A stretch of 64,000 nucleotides of DNA. Source: Argyresthia goedartella. Taxonomy: Eukaryota; Arthropoda; Insecta; Lepidoptera; Argyresthiidae. The translations under genes and the position numbers were made by a program. The notes under the pieces were generated by a model. The model ran no database searches and was not told the origin of the DNA. It was given only the letters and a program-made list of their open reading frames with translations. Below, one piece after another: positions 1 through 9,689 of this stretch (positions within the stretch are counted from its first letter, which is position 1; every line of letters starts with the position of its first letter). The stretch spans positions 1,178,001-1,242,000 of the forward strand of contig OX463813.1 in assembly GCA_949825045.1 (NCBI GenBank). The letters are read 5' to 3'.

Positions 1-1001
1 TTAGGATTATATTATTATGCAGCTTACGTATTCTATTTTAGTTAGGTTTAACCCTTAAATGCATCTTGTATCGAAAATGATACAACGAAAAAAAAAACAA
101 TAAAAAAAAATAAGTAATTTATATGTGTCTTAATTCTTTGTTAAATATACTATTGTATATTAAAATGGAGAAAAACATAAAAAATATGAAAAAAAAATAA
201 ACATAACTTCATAAATCAATCAATGTTATGGAAGGTCGAAAATTTGATCGCAGAGAAAAAAAAAAGGTAAAATTGATATATTTTTTAAAATCGCTATATA
301 AATTATATATATAAATTCATTTTAAAAAAAATTATTAAATTTAAAATAAATGAAACTTGTTTTCAACTTAACTTTTTAATTTTGTCCACACATACAAAAA
401 ATAAATTAAAATAATAGGTTCTTAGGGAGTTTGAAAAAAAGAAAAGATTAGGTAAGATTTTTCAAGTATTTTTTAAGTTATTAAGTATATATAATTAAGT
501 ATTTATCATCAAAAAAGAAAACATCATGCATTTAAGGATTAAGTTGGGACTAACTTTACCGATATAGGTACTTACCTTGTTTTTTTCCTAGCTGACAAAT
601 GCAACTTTTTTGCATCAATTACTGATAACAATCATTATATGTATCTTATGATTTTGTTGTTGTAGGCTACAGCTGCTAGCTAATAGATATTACAAATTCT
701 TGTTCATCACTTCAAAACAAGTGCTGAAATCGATGTCTAACTTTTTATGATAACACGGTACATGTATATTTGGCTAAGCAATAAACCAAATTTAATCAAA
801 GTTGTTAACCTACATGTGCTGTTGACTGTACTTTTATTGCAATTATGCTGATTAAGGTAAGAGATTCCGAGAGCCGGACACCTACGTCAGCGTGAGCCCG
901 CCTTGGGAACGCAGGGTGTCCATTATAGTACATGTTCGTATACGTACATTGGTATAAGTACAGTGTTCGTTTAGAATCCCACAAAGAAACATTGCTTGAT
1001 A

Positions 1002-1289
1002 TTACTTAAAAAAAATGTGATTTTTGGTTTTCCTAAGCTTGCCGATGGAATCCTTTATTTTTGTCAGGTAAATGTCAAAACTAACTACCTTAATCCATTT
1101 CCGTAGGCTTGATTTTCTTGTTGTGTCACACAACAGCTTCTTGTTAAACTTATCAGATATTTGCTCTAACGATATGTCTGATTGCATACCAATTTTAAAA
1201 TCATTGTTAGGTACCTCGCAGCCAAGAGAGTCTACTTGAACAAAGGGTTGATTTTTCTGATGGTTTTTCAATTTTGTATTACCTAACAT
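1002..1289 (-). CDS. 95-aa ORF of unknown function in the Polinton right end
   Basis: A 95-codon ATG-started frame with a Lys-rich C-terminus (near LRKWIKVVSF and GKLRKTKNHI) and no family I recognise. The same frame is open in copy B (23049-23336). It differs there by five replacements plus loss of the ATG (to GTG), against only a few silent changes, which argues against purifying selection. It is either a decayed gene or a chance frame. Confidence 0.2.
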   Translation of the reverse strand: MLGNTKLKNHQKNQPFVQVDSLGCEVPNNDFKIGMQSDISLEQISDKFNKKLLCDTTRKSSLRKWIKVVSFDIYLTKIKDSIGKLRKTKNHIFFK

Positions 1290-1614
1290 ACAACAAAAAA
1301 AAACTGAACGAAGGTCTGCATTTCTGATGGGTTTATTATTAAGAAAACCTCTTGGATATCAGCTACAACATGAGTGAAGGTTTGAGTTAGTAATGGTGGT
1401 ACATTATAAACTCCAACAAGAAATCACTTAAAACCTGAGTATGACTCTTGATTGTCTGATGGTCTCAACCTTACCTATGATCAATTGTATATAAAGAGCC
1501 TCTCAGACATCAACGACAAACCTGAGTATGACTTTGATTTGATGTTGGTTTTACAAAACAGGAACGTGACACATTTCAGACAACAATGAAACTTCGCAAT
1601 GGAACCTAGTTAAC

Positions 1615-2311
1615 CCGTCAATTGCCCCTGGTAACTTTAGTTACCAGATTTTTTCTTCCGTAGATTGCCCCTGGTAACTCTAGTTACCAAAAGTTTTGAG
1701 TGACGTCTAAGAGACAAGATCGTCTTGTTTCTTTTACACTAATCACTTTATCTGTATGAACCGTTTTCTATTTCGTTCTACTTGAACTAATCTTTAGTTT
1801 TTTCATATGACAAGTGTAAGTCTAATAGAAACTGAGAGATATTTTTTTTCATTTGTGTGTTGCGGCGCGGCGCGCTGGCAAATGCTAACGAATGTTTGTA
1901 AGCTTTTAACTAAATATTTTTTATCTACAACATGGATGTTTTTTTTTTTTCGTGTGCTAATGTAATACAGAAATCTTTTAAATATAGAAAAAAAGTAGGT
2001 TGTCGCTTTACTTTTTTAATTAAAAAACAATATATGGACCCATATCCACTTAAAGCTCAAAGTCTGTGTTTACTTCTACGTATGACTGCACAAAGAGTCG
2101 TAACAAAAATCAACGCCTGTCCAATAACATTGTTAGTTTACGATCTCTTAAAAAAAAAAAACTTGAAGCCGAAGTCTCGAGAAACCAAGTCATAAAAAAT
2201 GTTTATGTAAGACGATCCGACGCCCACTTATCGACCGAGTAGGTAGGTGTCAAGTGACGGGCAGATGACAGATGTTTACGCGGCAAGCGGTAGGTCACTT
2301 GAGCAGTTATC
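1615..2311. repeat. 697-bp segment present in copy A, absent from copy B
   Basis: Copy B reads directly from CTAGTTAAC to GTGCTTACC (near 27690), whereas copy A has about 697 bp between these points. The segment is bordered by AGTTAAC (1608-1614) and AGTTATC (2305-2311), an imperfect 7-bp direct repeat. This fits an insertion with a target duplication or a microhomology deletion in copy B. It starts with two near-identical 26-bp units (1621-1646, 1664-1689), each a short palindrome containing GGTAAC and GTTACC. It also contains an open frame on the plus strand at 2054-2239. Confidence 0.6.
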
Positions 2312-2447
2312 GTGCTTACCTACAAACATAAAACGGAATTTTCTCATTAGAAACATGGTTAAAATCGTCTTTTAAAACCAACAATCACATTCATCAGTGA
2401 ATTACTTACATTGTGTGTTTTGTGTGAGCATTTCATAAACAGTGATT

Positions 2448-2688
2448 GTACTCCACGGCGTAACGGGGCGATGGTAAGTCGAGGTTATATTTTTGTTACT
2501 TCCATGCTTGCGGAGCGGAATGAAAGTGAAAGTGGGGCCACAATTAAGCTAATGTATATGGATTTCGATCGAAGGAGTAAGGTGTGTATTATTGTGGCAC
2601 ATTGGCACATTGGCGGAGCGCAGCGGAGCGGAGTGGAGCGAAGCGGAGCGGATCGAAAGTGAGCTAAAGTGCCCAATAATACACTACT
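2448..2688 (-). repeat. Right terminal inverted repeat of Polinton copy A
   Basis: This 241-bp segment is the inverse complement, with gaps, of 6248-6677 (left terminal repeat of copy B). It is near identical to 27829-28069. It contains a run of GGAGCG-type hexamers and ends CACTACT. The following TTTATG (2689-2694) is the same 6-mer that flanks copy B. Confidence 0.8.
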
Positions 2689-3211
2689 TTTATGTTATAC
2701 TTTCAACCTTCATTAAAAATTCTAATCTTGATATGTGGACTCTAGCGATCTTGATTAAAATTATAAATAAAAGATAGATAAAAGGCAATTCAAGACAGTA
2801 GTGATCTCGGATCAACAATAACGTCCATGGAAAATATTTATGGAATCTCAAAATGTTATAGAAAGTATGTTGTAGAAATGTTATAGATATATAGATTAAT
2901 GCTAACTTCCTTGATTTCAATGTTTCACGCCTAATCAGGTACTCTTAAGGTAGAAGTTAACCTGTCGCCTGTATCTCAGAATTAACATCTACTACTTCTT
3001 TACTAATTTTCTTATTGCAACTCAAACTTTATAACGATTAATGGTTATGTATACAGTTTGATTGCGCACTAGGACTGTCCTGTTTCATAAACACTCCTGT
3101 CTTGCCTAGGTTTGCTGGAACAAATCTATCCCTATATCCCTATCTTGCCTATAAAATTTATTGTAACTGTGAGTTTATCTATATTTTCTGTTCAATAAAG
3201 AATATGAATAT

Positions 3212-3413
3212 GTCGTAGGATTATTTGATAATCCGTATTTTCGCGAAAACTCTGCGGTATATATAGGTGAAGGATGAAGGGGTGAGCGAATCTCCCTTTA
3301 TCCTTCGTGTTAGGTTGAAAATGTAAGAACATAAAAAAAAACACTTAGAATTACTTTTTGACAAAATCCCTAGAATTTTCGCGAAAATACGGATTATTAT
3401 ATAATCCTATGAC
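3212..3413. repeat. MITE-like 202-bp unit inside a satellite monomer (representative copy)
   Basis: The unit begins GTCGTAGGATTATTTGATAA and ends with the near-complement, giving arms of about 38 bp (3212-3249 and 3376-3413). Both arms contain the palindrome TTTTCGCGAAAA. It sits right after the polyadenylation-like AATAAAGAATATGAATAT tail. Equivalent units occur in most other monomers of both arrays; the monomer near 28610-28735 has lost about 90 bp in this area. Confidence 0.6.
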
Positions 3414-6241
3414 ATATATATCTGCAGCTTCAGGAGTCTCCAGCCTCCTGGGGGTATCACTATCGGCCGTCAAATCAAGATCTTTTCAAAAGTCAGAAAA
3501 AAGTGAGTGTGCACGATTATCAAACTTGTCTTATTAACACACTTATCAGCGCATTTTAAAATATCCATAGGGGTTGATCTTTAACATAAAATGGTCAGAA
3601 TCATGAACCAATATTCACAACTCGGTAGTTGTGAAATTTGTTACGGATAACTAGTGGGTTAATTTGATTCCGGTACTGGGTAGTCAACGTGACAAAATGT
3701 TCGAAGGTTGGAATGTGCAGGTGTCAAAATGTCTTTATGGACCTAATGTCTATGTGGCAAAAAGTATGAACGTTAAAATGTGCAATGGTTAAAATGGACA
3801 GGAGTTAAAATGTGTTCCGGTCAAATCGAACCAGCGTCATAATGAATTTGTTGGCCCGTTTTGTGTAATACTTTCAACCTTCATTAAAAATTCTAATCTT
3901 GATATGTGGATTCTCGCGATCTTGATTACAATCATAAATAAGTCTTTAAGATAGATGTTAGGTACGATAGATAAAAGGCGATTCAAGACAATAGTGATCT
4001 CGGATCAATAATAACGTCAATGGAAAATATTTATGGAATCTCAAAATGTTAAAGATAGTATGTTGTAGAAATGTTATTGATATATAGATTAATGCTAACT
4101 TCCTTGATTTCAATGTTTCGCGCCTAATTAGGTACTCTTAAGGTAGAAGCTAACCTGTCGCCTGAATCTCAGAATTAACATCTACTACTTCTTTAATAAT
4201 TTGCTTATTGCAACTCAAACTGTATAACGATTAATGGTTATGTATACAGTTTGATTGCGCACTAGGACTGTCCTGTTTCATAAACACTCCTGTCTTGCCT
4301 AGGTTTGCTGGAACAAATCGATCCCTATATTCCTATCTTGCCTATAAAATTTATTGTAACTGTGAGTTTATCTATATTTTCTGTTCAATAAAGAATATGA
4401 ATATGTCCTAGGATTATTTGATAATCCGTATTTTCGCGAAAACACTGCGGTATATATAGGTGAAGGATGAAGGGGTGAGCGAATCTCCCTTTATCCTTCG
4501 TGTTAGGTTGAACATGTTAGAACAAAAAAAACACTTAGAAGTACTTTTTGACAAAATCCCTAGAATTTTCGCGAAAATACGGATAATCAAATAATCCTAC
4601 GACATATATATCTGCAGCTTCAGGAGTCTCCAGCCACCCGGGGGTATCACTATCGGCAGTCAAATCAAGATCTTTTCAAAAGTCAGAAAAAAGTGAGTGT
4701 GCACGATTATCAAACTTGTCTTATTAACACACTTATCAGCGCATTTTAAAATATCCATAGGGGTTGATCTTTAACATAAAATGGTCAGAATCATGAACCA
4801 ATATTCACAACTCGGTAGTTGTGAAATTTGTTACGGATAACTAGTGGGTTAATTTGATTCCGGTACTGGGTAGTCAACGTGACAAAATGTTCGAAGGTTG
4901 GAATGTGCAGGTGTCAAAATGTCTTTATGGACCTAATGTCTATGTGGCAAAAAGTATGAACGTTAAAATGTGCAATGGTTAAAATGGACAGGAGTTAAAA
5001 TGTGTTCCGGTCAAATCGAACCAGCGTCATAATGAATTTGTTGGCCCGTTTTGTGTAATACTTTCATCCTTCATTAAAAATTCTTATCTTGATATGTGGA
5101 CTCTCGCGATCTTGATTACAATCATAAATAAGTCTTTAAGATAGATGTTAGGTACGATAGATAAAAGGCGATTCAAGACAATAGTGATCTCGGATCAATA
5201 ATAACGTCAATGGAAAATATTTATGGAATCTCAAAATGTTAAAGATAGTATGTTGTAGAAATGTTATTGATATATAGATTAATGCTAACTTCCTTGATTT
5301 CAATGTTTCGTGACTAATTAGGTACTCTTAAGGTAGAAGCTAACCTGTCGCCTGTATCTCAGAATTAACATCTACTTCTTCTTTAATAATTTGCTTATTG
5401 CAACTCAAACTTTATAACGATTAATGGTTATGTATACAGTTTGATTGCGCACTAGGACTGTCCTGTTTCATAAACACTCCTGTCTTGCCTAGGTTTGCTG
5501 GAACAAATCGATCCCTATATTCCTATCTTGCCTATAAAATTTATTGTAAATGTGAGTTTATCTATATTTTCTGTTCAATAAAGAATATGAATATGTCGTA
5601 GGATTATTTTATAATCCGTATTTTCGCGAAAACACTGCGGTATATATAGGTGAAGGATGAAGGGGTGAGCGAATCTCCCTTTATCCTTCGTGTTAGGTTG
5701 AACATGTAAGAACAAAAAAAAAACACTTACAATTACTTTTTGACAAAATCCCTAGAATTTTCGCGAAAATACGGATTATCATATAATCCTATGACATATA
5801 TATCTGCAGCTTCAGGAGTCTCCAGCCTCCTGGGGGTATCACTATCGGCCGTCAAATCAAGATCTTTTCAAAAGTCAGAAAAAAGTGAGTGTGCACGATT
5901 ATCAAACTTTTCTTATTAACACACTTGTCAGCGCATTTTAAAATATTCATAGGTTTTGAACTTTAACATAAAATGGTCAGAATCATGAACCAATATTCAC
6001 AACTCGGTAGTTGTGAAATTTGTTACGGATAACTAGTGGGTTAATTGGATTCCGGTACTGGGTAGTCAACGTGACAAAATGTTCGACGGTTGGAATGTGC
6101 AGGTGTCAAAATGCCTTTATGGACCTAATATCTATGTCGCAAAAAGTATGAACGTCAAAATGTGCAATGGTTAAAATGGACAGGAGTTCAAATGTGATCT
6201 GGTCAAATCGAACCAGCGTCATAATGAATTTGTTGGCCCGT

Positions 6242-6247
6242 TTTATG
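6242..6247. repeat. Left 6-bp target-site duplication of Polinton copy B (TTTATG)
   Basis: TTTATG immediately precedes the terminal AGTAGTG and recurs immediately after the terminal CACTACT at 28070-28075. The unfilled site, CCCGTTTTATGTTATACTTT, exists in another satellite monomer near 30325. A 6-bp duplication is the known Polinton/Maverick signature. Confidence 0.85.
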
Positions 6248-6677
6248 AGTAGTGTATTATTGGGCACTTTTGCTCACTTTTCGATCCGCTCCGCTTTGCT
6301 CCACTCCGCTCCGCTGCGCTCCCCTCGATCGAAGTGAGCCAATGTGCCACAATAATACACACCTTACTCTTTCGATCGAAATCGATATACATTAGCTTAA
6401 TTGTGGCCCCACTTTCACTTTCAATCCGCTCCACTGCGCTCCGCTCGATCGACGTGAGCCAAAATGCCACAATAATACACACCTTACCCTCCTCACCGAA
6501 ATCGATATGCATTAGCTTAATTGTGGCTCACTTTTATTCGGAGCTCCGCTCGATTGAAGCAATCTAGAATGCTACAATAATGCACACCTCGCTGTTATTG
6601 TCTCGAATCGATATGGATCGCGCAAGCATGGAAGTAACAAAAATAAAACATCGACTCACCGTCACGCTATGTACACC
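6248..6677 (+). repeat. Left terminal inverted repeat of Polinton copy B
   Basis: Inverse complement of 27829-28069, starting AGTAGTGTATTATTGGGCAC. This arm is longer than the right one. It contains extra copies of a module with CGATCGA(A/C)GTGAGCC, CACAATAATACACACC and CGAAATCGATAT(A/G)CATTAGC, separated by CCGCTCCGCT hexamer runs. The arms have therefore diverged by gain or loss of internal modules while the outermost 60 bp or so stay matched. Confidence 0.8.
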
Positions 6678-6902
6678 TTACGGGTATCGATAAATAAGAC
6701 GGATGTAAAAATAAAAACGTCTTCGACAATCACCTAATTTAGTTTTCAAGTAATTTTCATTTTTTCATCTTCATTCAATTATTTGGTTTAAATAATTGAT
6801 TAATTTATTTTTACATCCTCATAACAAGTTTAATGGAAATACTTGTTTATTTTCTATGCCTAATTTTCAGGTTAGATAGGTAAATGAAAAAAGATAGTTT
6901 GT

Positions 6903-7373
6903 TCAAAATACTCCTTTATTATATTGATCATTACCAATCCAATTTCTTATAAGTATTACATGTTTCAGTGCACATATTTTAGTATGATTTATACACATCA
7001 AATCATTAAATTTTGCAATAGGATGATCCCACCAAACATCATCACTGACAGTAACATCAGACTTAATATTATTATTATTATTATTGTTCTTCTTTGTTAT
7101 TTCACCTAGAGTTTTTAAATTAGGACATCCCATTTCCTCAATATCAGTTACATTACAGTCGATACAAAGGTCCTTTACCCACTGAATGTTTTCTTGACCC
7201 TTCACAAATATTTCATGGTTTTGCAGATATGGTTTTATAACTTTTTTGAACTCATACATGTGAATAAATCCTTCTTTCCAGTAAATACCTCGATTTTTCT
7301 CAATCCAATTTACATGTTTTTTTTCAAAAGGTGTTAAAGATGAATAAGCAAATGGTGGTTTAACTAGAAACAT
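6903..7373 (-). CDS. 156-aa unknown protein, last gene at the left end of the Polinton
   Basis: A 156-codon ORF overlapping the 3' end of the capsid gene by 10 nt. It shows WKEGFIH and FVKGQEN stretches, a GCPNLKTLGE motif near residue 83, a seven-Asn run at about 95-102, and a C-terminal CALKHV..IRNW motif. I recall this pattern (a VKG motif followed by GCP.L..L and CAL..V) from unannotated arthropod virus-like proteins, but I cannot assign a function. No signal peptide or membrane segment is apparent. It ends about 226 bp inside the left inverted repeat. Confidence 0.55.
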   Translation of the reverse strand: MFLVKPPFAYSSLTPFEKKHVNWIEKNRGIYWKEGFIHMYEFKKVIKPYLQNHEIFVKGQENIQWVKDLCIDCNVTDIEEMGCPNLKTLGEITKKNNNNNNNIKSDVTVSDDVWWDHPIAKFNDLMCINHTKICALKHVILIRNWIGNDQYNKGVF

Positions 7374-8659
7374 TTGGTAGCTAAAGCGAATTCTTTAACG
7401 ATAAAATTATTTTTATAGTCTTTGAAACCTTGCAAATCCACCACTAAGTGTTGTTTCATTATGATATTTTCTTTACAATGCTCGTCAAACTCTTCTAAAC
7501 AATCGTTTATTATTAAACAATAGGCACTAGTTTTGTCAGGTATTTCACTTGAGCATTCGATTTCAACACGCACATCTACTGGTCCAGTTTTTAGGGTTTC
7601 ATTTTGACGGCAACAATCAATTACAAATAAAGGTGCTTTAGTTTTGAACTCAGCTGGATTAAGTAACGGTTCACTACGACGACCGTAATATGACTGTTGG
7701 AAGTTTATGTATGCTTCATATATTAAAGAGAATTTATCATGATTGAAATCCGTGTTTAAACTCTCATAAGGATAATAAACAGAGTTGAGTAATACTTTAA
7801 CATCACGTAGATTACAATGATCAAATCGAGAAGAATCAACTGATCCATTATTTTTACGATTGGTTTGTAATCCTAATATTACATAGCGAGGCTTTTCTAA
7901 TTGTGAAGAAGTCTTTATTGCCCATGTATGTTTAGTAGTATGTGGTAAAAGTGGGTATTCATACAGATCCCAATTTCTAAATGCAATATTGATGGAACGA
8001 TCTTTTTCCAAATATTTTAATAAGTTGATTCTTTCTCCGTCTGATACTTTGATATGTGGGATTCGCCATAGTATTTTAGTAATATCAAATTTTTCTATTA
8101 CTTCATTTGTAGTTAGCAGTATGGAGTTCAAATTGGTATTACTCCTTAAAAGAACTAGTTCATGTTTACAATTGATCATTATTTTCTTATAGTCTTCAGC
8201 AAACCCTAAAATCTTGTTGAGTGGTATGTTCACTGTGAATTTTCCTCCTTTTACCTTATTACCATCAACACCCCATCCCCAATTTTTGCTAGCATTGTTT
8301 TCTAGCTCACTCATTGACATAAAAGACTTCATAGTTGTTGTAACACCAACATTTTTTACCCTGTCTATCTCAACTCCGTTTAACTCATAACAAATATCTT
8401 GAAAAAGGAACAGAATTGCATTATTTGTAAAATCCATATTTGGCATTATTTCTTTGGTAACACTGTTAGTAATCTTAAGTGACCCTTCGATGTATAGTGA
8501 AATTTCAGATGGTAAAAGGTAAAGATCTTGTTGATTGACTGGTATACGGATTTCATCATTATTGTTGTAGCTGGTGATGTATGGTTTGTATGAATGAAAC
8601 TGGTAATTTTCAATACTATTATCGTATGTTAGAGGTTCGGAGATGTTTAAAATACTCAT
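7364..8659 (-). CDS. Major capsid protein (double jelly-roll type), Polinton/adintovirus
   Basis: An uninterrupted 431-aa ORF. Its N-terminus (YDNSIENYQFHSYKPYI, then NNNDEIRIPVNQQDLYLLP and SLYIEGSL) matches the major capsid proteins of insect Polinton-like elements as I know them. These are hexon-like double jelly-roll proteins that build icosahedral shells. The NGVEIDRV and NIPLNKILGFAEDYKK stretches also fit. It has no signal peptide or membrane segment and is strikingly intact compared with the polymerase and protease. It lies between the penton-like gene and the 156-aa ORF, which is the expected virion module. The fold call is family recognition, not an alignment. Confidence 0.68.
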   Translation of the reverse strand: MSILNISEPLTYDNSIENYQFHSYKPYITSYNNNDEIRIPVNQQDLYLLPSEISLYIEGSLKITNSVTKEIMPNMDFTNNAILFLFQDICYELNGVEIDRVKNVGVTTTMKSFMSMSELENNASKNWGWGVDGNKVKGGKFTVNIPLNKILGFAEDYKKIMINCKHELVLLRSNTNLNSILLTTNEVIEKFDITKILWRIPHIKVSDGERINLLKYLEKDRSINIAFRNWDLYEYPLLPHTTKHTWAIKTSSQLEKPRYVILGLQTNRKNNGSVDSSRFDHCNLRDVKVLLNSVYYPYESLNTDFNHDKFSLIYEAYINFQQSYYGRRSEPLLNPAEFKTKAPLFVIDCCRQNETLKTGPVDVRVEIECSSEIPDKTSAYCLIINDCLEEFDEHCKENIIMKQHLVVDLQGFKDYKNNFIVKEFALATKCF

Positions 8660-8792
8660 TTTATGATTTTTAATAATTTAAGATTTTTTTTATTTTCCTT
8701 CGTCAGTTTTCGTGGACGAGATGTTTTTTTTGTTATTTCTCGACTGGTACTAGATTTAATTGATGGTTATAGAGCCTTTTTATTAAAATCGA

Positions 8793-9440
8793 TCATCTTT
8801 TCTTTAGATGCAAATAGAGTTGGATCCCTTCTTGTCGAAAATTTATAAGATTATTTTCAGCATCCAATATTCTAATAGTAATGTTGTTAACACTGGTATG
8901 ATTTATAGGAAAGTAGATAATATTTTTTGGCGTTTCTATAATTCTATATCCTGGCGGGACGTTAGGTGCAAATTCATATATAATATGACTTGGTTCTCCG
9001 TTCACAAAAGACCCGCTCACGATATCACATTCGATTCGTACTGTGTTCGTAGGCAAAATGCTGATAGGAAAGTGAGAGTCATGCCATATATTTCTTTTTA
9101 AGATCTCTTTACCATAACCTAAAATGGATCCAATAGAATTTTCTTTTTCAAAATTAACATCCTTTGAACAAAACAACTTTGTCGTCAAGGTATTGTTGCA
9201 TGTTATTTTTAAATCACAATCTTTCACATTTTGTTTTAGAAAATCGTTTATGTCTTCAAGTTCATAAGAACCTTCAGGTATTTTAACGCTTTCGTCTTCG
9301 CCATAGTAGAATATATTGTTTTTCTCATCTATATTTGGAATAGAATTGAATGTTGAAAAATACAAAAGACCTAATTCGTAATCACTATCGAGTTGTAAAG
9401 GTGGTGACACTGTGAAGGACATGATGAAACTGAACACCAA
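8793..9440 (-). CDS. Penton-like minor capsid protein, Polinton/adintovirus
   Basis: A 215-aa ORF. After a short leader it reads MSFTVSPPLQLDSDYELGLL, which I recognise as the start of the single jelly-roll minor capsid (penton-like) proteins of insect Polintons; the real start is probably the Met at residue 7. Other family-typical pieces are NSIGSILGY around residue 101, YEFAPNVPPGYRI around 151 and IRILDAENN near the C-terminus. In virions these proteins occupy the five-fold vertices. The gene is intact and separated from the capsid gene by about 130 bp. Confidence 0.65.
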   Translation of the reverse strand: MVFSFIMSFTVSPPLQLDSDYELGLLYFSTFNSIPNIDEKNNIFYYGEDESVKIPEGSYELEDINDFLKQNVKDCDLKITCNNTLTTKLFCSKDVNFEKENSIGSILGYGKEILKRNIWHDSHFPISILPTNTVRIECDIVSGSFVNGEPSHIIYEFAPNVPPGYRIIETPKNIIYFPINHTSVNNITIRILDAENNLINFRQEGIQLYLHLKKR

Positions 9441-9689
9441 AGTTCAGATACATGTTATTTATAAATATTTACCCCAAAATTGACGTAAAAATTTAATAGA
9501 TGTTTGAAGTTTCATACGTCTGATACTCATTAAAGTTATAACAAATTTTAATGTTTTGTAGATAATTTAAAAGTTTGAGTGGTGGTCTAAGATCACCAAA
9601 ACTATCAAAATATTCACAGTTTTTATTTATTTTTGCATAGGCTACCCAATGAGTTCCAGGTCTATCCGAACTATCTAAGTTAACAACTG

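Larger units (their letters stand above)
1..2688 (-). mobile_element. Polinton/Maverick copy A, right terminal part only
   Basis: This stretch matches 22064-28069 (right end of copy B) in the same orientation, with only scattered differences by eye. It ends at CACTACT and is followed by TTTATG, exactly as copy B is. The rest of copy A lies to the left of the window. No recognisable viral gene is present here, only non-coding DNA and a 95-aa ORF. It differs from copy B by carrying an extra 697-bp segment (1615-2311) and by lacking the 4-kb LINE found in copy B. The identification depends on homology to copy B, whose viral genes are recognisable. Confidence 0.82.
2689..6247. repeat. Satellite array 1: three tandem monomers of about 1.18 kb
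   Basis: Monomers begin at about 2697, 3869 and 5059, each with TACTTTCA(A/T)CC. They are highly similar to each other and to array 2 at 28070-33792. Each holds a retroposon-like 3' tail (TTTGCTGGAACAAATC ... TTCAATAAAGAATATG), a MITE-like inverted repeat of about 202 bp, and a block of short AAAATG-containing motifs near the end. No gene is present; ORFs here are incidental. The array lies exactly between Polinton copies A and B and carries their TTTATG target at each edge. Confidence 0.85.

Noticed and set aside
845..940. A GC-rich coding exon with donor AAG|GTAAGAG in the Polinton right end
   Set aside because: Only about 30 codons are open on each strand, no partner exon was found, and the patch is simply repeated in copy B; evidence too thin.
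2411..6570. ORFs of 60-90 aa in the hexamer-rich terminal repeats and satellite, on both strands
   Set aside because: They are produced by GGAGCG-type repeats and by conserved satellite sequence; the same frames recur wherever the repeat does and match no protein pattern.
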